From Rubritepida sp. (GTDB lineage Bacteria > Pseudomonadota > Alphaproteobacteria > Acetobacterales > Acetobacteraceae): a stretch of DNA of 5,304 nt. Below the pieces are notes generated by a model. The model saw only the letters and a list, made by a program, of their open reading frames with translations. It made no database searches and was not told the origin of the DNA. Made by a program: the position numbers and the translations under genes. Below, in pieces: positions 1-5,304 of the stretch (position 1 is its first letter; each line of letters begins with the position of its first letter). The stretch spans positions 1 to 5,304 of the forward strand of contig JACMRO010000371.1 of NCBI GenBank assembly GCA_014376425.1. Reading direction: 5' to 3'.

Positions 1-1
1 C

Positions 2-343
2 ATCACCATTCCCGACGTGATCAGCAACGCCGAGGGCACGTTGCGTTGCGAAGGCAGCGCGGCGCTTTTTCTGCCTGGCATCGGCGAAGCGGAGCGCGCC
101 GTGCTGCGGCTGCACTACCGGACGAAATTCGGCTGGGACCTGGACATGATGGCGCCGCGGGCAGGGGACGATGCGGCGCCGATGCCCTATTTCCTGCCGG
201 ACGGCCCCAGCCCCTGGCCCTACTGGTTCCTGTTCACCCGTGCCGGCTTCCTGGGGCTGCTGCGGGCGGCGGGCTTCGCGGTGCGCGAGGAGTTTTGCTG
301 GGAAGACCACGCCCACTTCGTGCTGTGTGAGAAGCTGGGCTGA
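2..343 (+). CDS. C-terminal part of a probable class I SAM-dependent methyltransferase (5' end outside window)
   Basis: The reading frame is open from the left edge and ends at TGA 341-343, giving 113 residues, so this is only the C-terminal part of a protein. The visible part has a Gly/Ala-rich start, an aromatic middle (YRTKFGWD, then a Pro-rich PYFLPDGPSPWPYWF stretch) and an ending in which a helix (GFLGLLRAAGF) is followed by strands (AVREEFCWED and HAHFVLCEK). That helix-strand-strand ending resembles the last elements of class I methyltransferases, where the final strands flank the Rossmann core. The SAM-binding GxGxG motif would lie upstream and cannot be seen, so the substrate is unknown and the family call is tentative. 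The gene is convergent with mlaA, 31 bp away. An in-frame GTG at position 17 is just an internal Val codon, not a credible start. Confidence 0.5.
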   Translation: MTIPDVISNAEGTLRCEGSAALFLPGIGEAERAVLRLHYRTKFGWDLDMMAPRAGDDAAPMPYFLPDGPSPWPYWFLFTRAGFLGLLRAAGFAVREEFCWEDHAHFVLCEKLG

Positions 344-354
344 GGCGCCAGCCC
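337..354. terminator. Possible weak bidirectional hairpin between convergent genes
   Basis: GGGCTG (337-342) and CAGCCC (349-354) form a perfect 6-bp GC-rich stem with a 6-base loop, overlapping the stop codon of the methyltransferase-like gene. It lies in the short gap facing the 3' end of mlaA, where terminators are expected. No T-tract follows on either strand, so it is not a canonical intrinsic terminator, and in DNA this rich in G and C such a stem may occur by chance. Confidence 0.25.
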
Positions 355-374
355 CGGCGAGTCGGCCGCCAGGG

Positions 375-1439
375 TCAGCGCAGCCTGGCCGCCCCGAGGG
401 TGCCTGCCGCCCAGCCCGGATCGGCTGGTGCGACACGCGGCAGTTCCTCGCTAGCCACGGGCGCCTGCAACGCTGCCCGGTTCAGCGCGTCGCGCGCCCA
501 TTCCGGCGGCACCTGCGGGCGGCGTGCCACCGGTGCGGCCCGGGGGGCGGTATTGGGTGCAGTACCGGGGGTGGCCGCCCTCACCGGCGCGCTGCCGGTA
601 CCGGGGTCGTCCAGCACCAGTGGCACGCCCGCCCCGCCGGCCGCGGGCACCGTGGATGCCGTGCCTGGGTCGTCCAGCGGGTCGGGCACCGTCCGCCCCA
701 CCGCCGCCATGGCGCCGAAGGCGCGGCGCTGCCGCGCCACGCTCCGCAACCGGGCGTAGAAATCGATGCTGTCGGCCCGCAGCGCATCGAGCGTGTCGAG
801 GTTCTCGGCGCGCAGATCCACACCCCCCAGCACACCCCGCGTCGCGTTCAGCACACCCAGCGTATAGCTGGAGAAAGCCGGCCCCAGCGCCAGCAGCAGC
901 GGGTTGCCGAAGCCGTCCACCACATCACCCACCACGTCGCGTACATTGGATGGGCCCAGCACCGGCAGCATCAGGAACGGCCCCTCGCCGATGCCGTAAC
1001 GCGCCAGAGTCTGGCCGAAGTCGCCGGTCTGCCGTGGCAGGCCCTGCGCCGTCGCGACATCGAACAGGCCGGCCCCGCCCAGGGTGGAGTTCACCACGAA
1101 GCGGCCGGCTGTGATTGCCGCGTCGCCCAGGCGCAGCTGCAGCACGTTGTTGGCGAAGACCACCGGCTCGCCCAGATTCTCCAGGAACTGGCGAATGCGC
1201 AGCCGGCCGAATGCCGGCACCACGGCGACATAGGTTTCGGCCACCGGCCGGAAGACGCTTTCGTCGGCCACCGTGTTCACGTCCAGCATGCGGCGGTTCA
1301 AGCGCTCCAGCGGGTCGCCCGGGTCGGTGTTGCCGGCATATTGCGCTGCGGAGCTGGGTACTTCCACGCCGCCGCGCAGCACCAACGTGTCGCCGCATCC
1401 GGCCAGGGTCAGCAGAAGCAGGGTCAGGGGCCAGCGCAT
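375..1439 (-). CDS. mlaA: MlaA (VacJ) family outer-membrane lipoprotein with long C-terminal tail
   Basis: This is a complete gene of 354 residues. The start ATG is the complement of 1437-1439 and the stop TGA of 375-377. The N-terminus is a short lipoprotein signal: MRWP, a hydrophobic run, then an LAGC lipobox with the lipidated cysteine at residue 15. The MlaA domain follows at about residues 40-245, with DPLERLNRRMLDVN (42-55), a hydrophobic FANNVLQ segment (95-101), FVVNSTLGGAGLFD (114-127) and the diagnostic YGIGEGPFLMLPVLGPSNVRD (148-168). In the Mla pathway MlaA sits in the outer membrane, usually with a trimeric porin, and passes mislocalised outer-leaflet phospholipid to periplasmic MlaC. 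The family is usually about 230-280 residues; here some 100 extra residues rich in Ala, Pro and Arg follow, probably disordered. The gene is divergent from hpnI. No clear Shine-Dalgarno sequence is visible upstream of the start. Confidence 0.93.
   Translation of the reverse strand: MRWPLTLLLLTLAGCGDTLVLRGGVEVPSSAAQYAGNTDPGDPLERLNRRMLDVNTVADESVFRPVAETYVAVVPAFGRLRIRQFLENLGEPVVFANNVLQLRLGDAAITAGRFVVNSTLGGAGLFDVATAQGLPRQTGDFGQTLARYGIGEGPFLMLPVLGPSNVRDVVGDVVDGFGNPLLLALGPAFSSYTLGVLNATRGVLGGVDLRAENLDTLDALRADSIDFYARLRSVARQRRAFGAMAAVGRTVPDPLDDPGTASTVPAAGGAGVPLVLDDPGTGSAPVRAATPGTAPNTAPRAAPVARRPQVPPEWARDALNRAALQAPVASEELPRVAPADPGWAAGTLGAARLR
604..678 (-). repeat. In-frame duplicated LDDPGT motif in the MlaA tail
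   Basis: The 12-base string GGGTCGTCCAGC occurs at 604-615 and again at 667-678, exactly 63 bases (21 codons) apart, in the mlaA 3' region. In the protein this gives VPDPLDDPGTAS (residues 251-262) and VPLVLDDPGTGS (272-283). The spacing keeps the frame, which suggests a small internal duplication within the low-complexity tail. Confidence 0.6.
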
Positions 1440-1484
1440 CGCTGCATGCTACGCAATCGCGTGGCCGCGTGCCATGTCTGGCAT
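1440..1484. promoter_or_regulatory. Compact divergent mlaA/hpnI intergenic region with inverted repeat
   Basis: Only 45 bp separate the two divergent start codons, so any promoters must overlap each other or lie within the neighbouring genes. TGCCA (1470-1474) and TGGCA (1479-1483) form a perfect 5-bp inverted repeat with a 4-base spacer, ending one base before the hpnI ATG; a further TGGCA overlaps the start codon at 1486-1490. This could be an operator half-site pair or an mRNA hairpin at the start codon. I see no convincing -35/-10 pair and no strong Shine-Dalgarno sequence for hpnI. Confidence 0.3.
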
Positions 1485-2591
1485 ATGGCAATCCTGACGT
1501 GGCTGTTCGTGGGGCTGGCGACGGTGGCGGCGGTGCAGGTGCTCCTGGCCGCCGGGGCGGCTGCGCGGCTGGCCCGCGCCCTGCCTGCCGCAGCGCCCGC
1601 ACGCCGCACCGCCATCCTGAAGCCGCTGCACGGCGCCACACCGGGGCTCGCGCGAAATCTGGCCGCCACCATCGCGCAGGAACACACCGACTTCGAGGTG
1701 CTGCTGGCGGTGGCCGACCCTGCCGACCCTGCCCGCGCGGTGGCGCAGGCCTTCTGCCCGCCGGCCCGGCTGCTGGTGGGCGGCGCGCTGCTGGGGGCCA
1801 ACCGCAAGGTGTCGCAGCTGGTGCATCTGGCGGCGGCGACCGATGCGGAGTTGCTGGTGCTGGCCGATGCCGACATGGCGGTGGACCCGGCCTGGCTGGC
1901 GGCGGTGACGGCGCCGTTGGCCGACCCTGCCGTGGGCCTCGTCACCTGCCTGTATCGTGGCGTGGCGGCGGATGAGGGTTTCTGGTCACGCCTCACCGCG
2001 TTGTCGGTGGACTGGCACTTCCTGCCCAATGCCGCGCTGGGCGAGGCGCTGGGCCAGGCGCGCGGGTGTTATGGCGCGACCATCGCGCTGCGGGCGGCGA
2101 CTTTGACGCGGATTGGCGGCTTCGAGGCCATGCTGGACCTGCTGGCCGATGACCATGCGATGGGCGCGGCGGTGCGTGCGCTGGGGTTGCGCGTGGTGGT
2201 CGCGCCCAGCCTGCCGGGGCACGTCATGGCCGAACGCGGCCCGGCCGGGCTGTGGGCGCATGAGCTGCGGTGGGCGCGGACGGTGCGGATGCTCAACCCG
2301 GCGGGTTATGCCGGCCTGGCGCTGACCCATCCGCTGCCCTGGGCGGCGCTGGCACTGCTGGCGGCGCCCGGCCCGGCCACGCTGGCGGTAGCGGGATTGG
2401 CGCTCGCCGCCCGATTCGCGGCCTGCGCCTGGGTGGACCGCGCGCTGGGCCTGGCGCCCCGCCCGTCCCTCGTCCTGGCGCGCGATACGCTGTCCTTCGC
2501 CGTCTGGCTGGCCGGACTGTGGCCCGGCCGGGTGCGCTGGGGCGCGGAGCGCTTCCAAATCGCCCGCGATGGGTCTATGCGGCGTGCTTGA
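1485..2591 (+). CDS. hpnI: Hopanoid biosynthesis glycosyltransferase HpnI
   Basis: HpnI is a membrane glycosyltransferase of the ceramide-glucosyltransferase-like type (GT-A fold, GT2/GT21 relatives). In hopanoid producers it attaches N-acetylglucosamine to bacteriohopanetetrol. The 368 residues show an N-terminal membrane anchor (about 2-25), the AILKPLHG strand (43-50) that opens the catalytic domain, the metal-binding LADADM motif with D128 and D130, a likely catalytic-base segment ADDHAMG (D222/D223), and HELRWART (259-266) at the position of the family's (Q/R)xxRW motif. Two hydrophobic segments follow (about 285-312 and 329-348). I chose ATG 1485 because the hydrophobic anchor starts directly after it; an in-frame ATG at 1446 would add 13 polar residues and leave only 6 bp to mlaA. 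It is the first gene of the hpnI-J-K-L run, with hpnJ starting 31 bp downstream. Confidence 0.92.
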   Translation: MAILTWLFVGLATVAAVQVLLAAGAAARLARALPAAAPARRTAILKPLHGATPGLARNLAATIAQEHTDFEVLLAVADPADPARAVAQAFCPPARLLVGGALLGANRKVSQLVHLAAATDAELLVLADADMAVDPAWLAAVTAPLADPAVGLVTCLYRGVAADEGFWSRLTALSVDWHFLPNAALGEALGQARGCYGATIALRAATLTRIGGFEAMLDLLADDHAMGAAVRALGLRVVVAPSLPGHVMAERGPAGLWAHELRWARTVRMLNPAGYAGLALTHPLPWAALALLAAPGPATLAVAGLALAARFAACAWVDRALGLAPRPSLVLARDTLSFAVWLAGLWPGRVRWGAERFQIARDGSMRRA

Positions 2592-2626
2592 TGACGCCTC
2601 TTTTTCAAAGGTCGCTGGCCGCATGA
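2591..2626 (+). CDS. Possible 11-codon minicistron linking hpnI and hpnJ
   Basis: ATG 2591-2593 overlaps the hpnI stop as TGATG (2589-2593) and opens an 11-residue frame, MTPLFQRSLAA, that stops at TGA 2624-2626. That stop overlaps the hpnJ start as ATGA (2623-2626). Both junctions are classic translational-coupling overlaps, so ribosomes leaving hpnI could be carried to hpnJ through this short frame. No function is evident for the peptide, and the arrangement could be chance. Confidence 0.25.
   Translation: MTPLFQRSLAA
2607..2611 (+). promoter_or_regulatory. Weak ribosome binding site for hpnJ
   Basis: AAAGG at 2607-2611 is the only purine-rich Shine-Dalgarno-like string ahead of hpnJ. It lies 11 bases before ATG 2623, slightly longer than the usual spacing, and supports starting hpnJ at the ATGATG pair (2623/2626) rather than at the in-frame ATG 2569 inside hpnI. 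Confidence 0.4.
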
Positions 2627-4047
2627 TGCGCACCCTTTTTCTCCAAGCCCCCACCTTCGACGGCTTCGACGGCGGCGCCGGCTCGCGCTACCAGGCCAAG
2701 CGGGAGATCCGCAGCTACTGGTTCCCGACCTGGCTGGCGCAGCCCGCGGCGTTGATCCCCGGCTCCAAGCTGGTCGATGCGCCGCCACACAACCAATCGC
2801 TGGCCGATGTGGCGCCCATGGCCAAGGATTTCGACCAGGTCGTCCTGCACACCTCCACCCCCTCCTTCGCGTCCGACATCAAGGTGGCCGAGGCGCTGAA
2901 GGCGGTGAACCCGAACCTCAAGGTTGGTTTGATCGGCGCCAAGGTGGCCGTGCAGAGCGAAGAATCCCTGCGCGACGCGCCGGTGGTGGACTGGGTGGCG
3001 CGCAACGAGTTCGACTTCACGGTCAGGGACGTGGCGTCGGGAATGGACATGGGCGCCATCTCCGGCCTGAGCTGGCGCAACAACTCGGGCGTGATCGTGC
3101 ACAATACCGACCGCGCGATGCTCGAAAACATGGACGAACTGCCGTTCGTGTCCGAGGTCTACAAGCGCGATCTGGACTGGAAAAAGTACTTCATCGGCTA
3201 CCTGAAGCACCCTTATGTCAGCTTCTACACCGGCCGCGGCTGCAAAAGCCGCTGCACCTTCTGCCTGTGGCCGCAGACGGTGGGCGGGCATCGCTACCGC
3301 ACCCGCTCGGTCGGCCACGTCATTGAGGAGGTGAAATACATCCTCCAGGCCTTCCCCGAGATGAAGGAGCTGTTCTTCGACGACGACACCTTCACGGACG
3401 ACCTGCCCCGGGCGGAGGCGATCGCGAAGGAGCTGGGCAAGCTGGGCGTGACGTGGAACTGCAACGCCAAGGCCAACGTGCCCTACGCGTCGCTGAAGGT
3501 GATGGCGGCGAACGGGCTGCGGCTGTTGCTGGTCGGCTACGAGACAGGCAACCAGCAGATTCTCGTCAACATCAAGAAGGGCATGCGGATCGACGTCGCC
3601 AAGCAGTTTACCAAGGACTGCCACGCGCTTGGGATCAAGATCCACGGTACTTTCATCCTGGGGCTGCCCGGCGAGACGACCGAGACGATCCAGGAGACGA
3701 TCAAGTTCGCCATCGAGACCAACCCGCACACCATCCAGGTGTCGCTGGCCGCGCCCTACCCCGGCACCTTCCTTTGGGACCAGGCGGCGCGGGAAGGTTG
3801 GCTGGACACGGCGAATACCGAATACGTGGACGCGCACGGCGTACAGATTGCGCCACTATCCTATCCGCATCTGGCGCATACCGAGATCTTCACCTCGGTG
3901 GAGCAATTCTACCGGAAGTTCTATTTCCGGGCACCAAAGATCGCGTCGATCTGCAACGAGATGGTGCGCGACCGCCAGATGCTGGTGCGCAGGCTGCGCG
4001 AGGGGGTGGAGTTCTTCCGCTTCCTGCGGGAGCGGCGCGCGGCCTGA
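2623..4047 (+). CDS. hpnJ: Hopanoid biosynthesis radical SAM protein HpnJ
   Basis: HpnJ is a radical S-adenosylmethionine enzyme of the cobalamin-binding-domain type. Genetic work in hopanoid producers places it in formation of the BHT cyclitol ether, remodelling the glucosamine made by HpnI and HpnK. The 474 residues begin MRTLFLQAPTFDGFDGG. An N-terminal alpha/beta domain (to about 150) with DQVVLHTSTPSF (71-82) and LKVGLIGAKVAV (99-110) resembles the B12-binding Rossmann fold, although no DxHxxG motif is visible. The radical SAM core follows: GRGCKSRCTFC, with cluster ligands C207, C211 and C214 (CxxxCxxC), then ELFFDDDTFT (249-258), LLLVGYETGN (301-310) and GTFILGLPGET (342-352). A charged helical C-terminus ends the protein. 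An upstream in-frame ATG at 2569 would overlap hpnI by 23 bp and add 18 residues without family character, so I start at ATG 2623, with 2626 equally possible. Confidence 0.95.
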   Translation: MMRTLFLQAPTFDGFDGGAGSRYQAKREIRSYWFPTWLAQPAALIPGSKLVDAPPHNQSLADVAPMAKDFDQVVLHTSTPSFASDIKVAEALKAVNPNLKVGLIGAKVAVQSEESLRDAPVVDWVARNEFDFTVRDVASGMDMGAISGLSWRNNSGVIVHNTDRAMLENMDELPFVSEVYKRDLDWKKYFIGYLKHPYVSFYTGRGCKSRCTFCLWPQTVGGHRYRTRSVGHVIEEVKYILQAFPEMKELFFDDDTFTDDLPRAEAIAKELGKLGVTWNCNAKANVPYASLKVMAANGLRLLLVGYETGNQQILVNIKKGMRIDVAKQFTKDCHALGIKIHGTFILGLPGETTETIQETIKFAIETNPHTIQVSLAAPYPGTFLWDQAAREGWLDTANTEYVDAHGVQIAPLSYPHLAHTEIFTSVEQFYRKFYFRAPKIASICNEMVRDRQMLVRRLREGVEFFRFLRERRAA

Positions 4048-4052
4048 GCCAC

Positions 4053-4114
4053 CCGTCATTCCCGGGCCCGGTCTGACGGCGGCGCAAGGCGGCCGGATCA
4101 AGCCCGGCCATGAC
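4053..4114. repeat. Intergenic palindromic repeat between hpnJ and hpnK
   Basis: The element ends in imperfect inverted repeats: GTCATTCCCGGGC (4055-4067) and GCCCGGCCATGAC (4102-4114) are complementary at 11 of 13 positions. It contains two hairpins. The first pairs CCGTCA (4053-4058) with TGACGG (4074-4079) around a perfect palindrome CCGGGCCCGG (4062-4071). The second pairs GGCCGG (4091-4096) with CCGGCC (4104-4109) around a 7-base loop. The string CCGGATCAAGCCCGGCCATG (4093-4112) closely matches a dispersed intergenic repeat that I recognise from alphaproteobacterial genomes, often mistranslated as RIKPGHD. No T-tract follows, so a terminator is unlikely; it may act in mRNA processing or stability, or be a passive REP/MITE-like insertion. 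Confidence 0.65.
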
Positions 4115-4120
4115 CTGGAA

Positions 4121-4927
4121 GTGCGCCTGATCTTCAACGCAGACGATTTCGGTCTGCACCCAAGCGTCAACGAGGCGGTCGAGGGCGCGCATGTCGAGGG
4201 AGTGCTTACCGCCGCCTCGCTGATGGTGGGCGGCCCCGGGCATGAGGAAGCTGTCGCCATCGCGCGGCGCCTGCCCAGCCTGGCCGTGGGCCTGCACCTG
4301 GTCCTCACCGACGGCATCCCTGTGCTGCCCGCGGCCCAAATCCCCGCCCTTACCCAAGCCAATGGCCGCTTCCGCGACGATATGGCGGGGATGGGGCTGA
4401 CGCTGGCGGTATCGCGCGCCGCACGCGCCGAGCTGCGCGCCGAGATCGACGCCCAGATCGCCCGCTTCGCCCAGACCGGGCTGACGCCGGACCACATCAA
4501 CGCCCACAAGCACTACCACCTCCATCCCGTCATCTTCGCGGCGATAGCCCGCGCACCCGGCTTCCCCACCATGCGCATCCCGTTCGAGATTGGTGGCCCC
4601 GCCATCCAGAACTTATGGTGCCGAGGCCTGCGCGCACGTGGCCTGCCCGCGCCCGACCAGGTCGTGGGCCTGCGCTGGTCCGGCGCCTTCACCGCCGATC
4701 GGGTGCTGCAGGCGCTGAAGCGTTTGGCCCCCGGCGTCACCGAACTCTACTTCCACCCCGCGACCCGCGACGACGTGCCCGGCGGCGCACCGGGATACCG
4801 CTATCGCGACGAGCTTGCGGCGTTGACCGACCCGCGTATTGCCGCCGCCGTGGCTGCCATCCCCCGTGGCGGGTACGCCGCCATGCTGCGGCCGCCGGGC
4901 GGCCAAGCCCCCTTGTCGAGGCAATGA
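4121..4927 (+). CDS. hpnK: Hopanoid biosynthesis deacetylase HpnK (ChbG/YdjC family)
   Basis: HpnK is a ChbG/YdjC-type carbohydrate deacetylase that removes the acetyl group from BHT-N-acetylglucosamine, giving BHT glucosamine, the substrate for HpnJ. The 268 residues show the family's metal and catalytic motifs: LIFNADDFGLHP (3-14, with D8/D9), VGLHLVLTDG (56-65, H59), DHINAHKHYHLHP (124-136, with the HxHxH histidines 129, 131 and 133) and ELYFHPA (208-214, H212). Metal binding by D9, H59 and H129 is inferred from family knowledge. No signal peptide is visible, so it should act in the cytoplasm or at the inner membrane face. I chose GTG 4121 because NADDFG normally lies within the first ten residues; the frame upstream translates the intergenic repeat (GGRIKPGHD). 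A Shine-Dalgarno sequence at proper spacing is missing. The stop overlaps hpnL. Confidence 0.93.
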   Translation: MRLIFNADDFGLHPSVNEAVEGAHVEGVLTAASLMVGGPGHEEAVAIARRLPSLAVGLHLVLTDGIPVLPAAQIPALTQANGRFRDDMAGMGLTLAVSRAARAELRAEIDAQIARFAQTGLTPDHINAHKHYHLHPVIFAAIARAPGFPTMRIPFEIGGPAIQNLWCRGLRARGLPAPDQVVGLRWSGAFTADRVLQALKRLAPGVTELYFHPATRDDVPGGAPGYRYRDELAALTDPRIAAAVAAIPRGGYAAMLRPPGGQAPLSRQ

Positions 4928-5304
4928 ACCGCATCGGCCTGGCCTTCGCGCTCGCCGGCTTCGGCCTCGCCTGCTGGGTGGTGTGGCAGCAGGACCTGCA
5001 GGCGGGCGGCGGGCTGCTCGCCAGCGCTGGTCTATCCGGCCTGGTGCTCACCGCGCTGTCGCACATCCCCGCCATGGTGCTGAACGCCCAGGCCTGGGCC
5101 ATGCTGATGCCGCGCCACAGCCGGCCTGCCCTGCACGGCATGGTCTTCCAGATATGGGTGCGGGAGGCGGTGAATGCCCTGCTGCCGGTCGGCAGGATTG
5201 GTGGCGAGCTGGTCTGCTACCGGCTGCTGCGCCGCCAGGGCATGCGCGCCGCGCCGGCCGCCGGCGGGCTGATCGCCGATGTCGCGCTGTCGCTGGTGTC
5301 GCAA
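4924..5304 (+). CDS. hpnL: Hopanoid-associated membrane protein HpnL, N-terminal part (3' end outside window)
   Basis: ATG 4924 overlaps the hpnK stop as ATGA (4924-4927), indicating translational coupling, and the frame stays open to the window end (127 residues). The start MNRIGLAFALAGFGLACWVV is a membrane segment; a second hydrophobic stretch covers about 32-55. The segment EAVNALLPVGRIGGELVCYR (81-100) is the conserved Asn/Pro/Gly/Glu motif of the YbhN/MprF-type integral membrane domain, a fold that includes lipid flippases and synthases. Another hydrophobic segment begins near 113. HpnL is a recurrent member of hopanoid clusters but its biochemical role is not settled; lipid transport across the inner membrane is a reasonable inference. 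Full family members are about 300 residues or more, so over half the gene lies outside. The assignment rests on both motif and position. Confidence 0.88.
   Translation, partial: MNRIGLAFALAGFGLACWVVWQQDLQAGGGLLASAGLSGLVLTALSHIPAMVLNAQAWAMLMPRHSRPALHGMVFQIWVREAVNALLPVGRIGGELVCYRLLRRQGMRAAPAAGGLIADVALSLVSQ

Noticed and set aside
1479..1490. Sigma-54 type -24/-12 promoter suggested by TGGCATATGGCA
   Set aside because: The TGGCAC-N5-TTGC pattern and spacing are not met, and the string overlaps the hpnI start codon.
1115..1975. 286-codon plus-strand frame across the mlaA/hpnI junction
   Set aside because: It is Gly/Ala/Arg-rich low complexity, out of frame with both mlaA and hpnI, and lacks any motif.
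171..2591. Single 806-codon plus-strand frame running through mlaA into hpnI
   Set aside because: The first 438 codons are antisense to mlaA and give a His/Gln/Arg-rich translation with no family character; only the part from 1485 is HpnI. Long antisense frames are expected at this GC content.
2605..3837. 410-codon minus-strand frame opposite hpnJ
   Set aside because: It is a shadow of the strongly conserved hpnJ, with a Val/His/Arg-rich composition and no recognisable domain.
4053..4079. Intrinsic terminator after hpnJ
   Set aside because: The hairpin has no following T-tract, and hpnK and hpnL continue the same pathway on the same strand, so an intra-operon repeat is the better reading.
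3629..4120. N-terminal extension of hpnK to an upstream ATG
   Set aside because: The extension translates hpnJ out of frame and then the intergenic repeat; the YdjC family starts close to the NADDFG motif, fitting GTG 4121.
4110..4130. Six-codon frame MTWKCA overlapping the hpnK start
   Set aside because: Its ATG belongs to the end of the repeat element, it has no ribosome site, and its stop lies past the GTG start without a tight overlap.

Overview
The window reads as chromosomal DNA of a GC-rich Gram-negative bacterium, most likely an alphaproteobacterium and plausibly an Acetobacteraceae/Rhodospirillales member. Three things suggest this: strong G/C bias at third codon positions with Ala/Arg-rich shadow frames on both strands; an outer-membrane MlaA lipoprotein; and a hopanoid side-chain gene set in the order hpnI-hpnJ-hpnK-hpnL. 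An intergenic repeat of the 'GGATCAAGCCCGG-CATGAC' type, common between genes of alphaproteobacteria, also fits. The family-level placement is inference.

Layout: (1) 2-343 (+), the 3' end of a gene that looks like a SAM-dependent methyltransferase, cut by the window edge. (2) 375-1439 (-), a complete mlaA (vacJ) lipoprotein gene convergent with gene 1, carrying an unusually long Ala/Pro-rich C-terminal tail. (3) A 45-bp divergent gap. (4) 1485-2591 (+), hpnI. (5) 2623-4047 (+), hpnJ. (6) A 73-bp gap holding a two-hairpin intergenic repeat. (7) 4121-4927 (+), hpnK. (8) 4924-5304 (+), the 5' part of hpnL, overlapping hpnK by ATGA and cut by the window end. No stretch over 300 bases lacks a gene. 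I saw no tRNA, rRNA, CRISPR, transposase or integrase.

How the genes work together: in hopanoid producers, HpnI attaches N-acetylglucosamine to bacteriohopanetetrol (BHT), HpnK removes the acetyl group to give BHT glucosamine, and the radical-SAM protein HpnJ remodels the sugar into the cyclitol ether head group. HpnL is a polytopic membrane protein of the MprF/YbhN-type fold, often encoded with hpnM (MlaC/Ttg2D-like) and hpnN (RND-like), which would lie beyond the right edge if the order is conserved. MlaA takes part in phospholipid retrieval from the outer membrane, so its divergent position beside a cluster that makes and moves outer-membrane sterol analogues is functionally suggestive.

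The core content is a known pathway rather than an undescribed system. The points worth a second look are the MlaA-hopanoid pairing with its tailed MlaA, a possible 11-codon coupling minicistron between hpnI and hpnJ, and a repeat element inserted directly upstream of the hpnK start.
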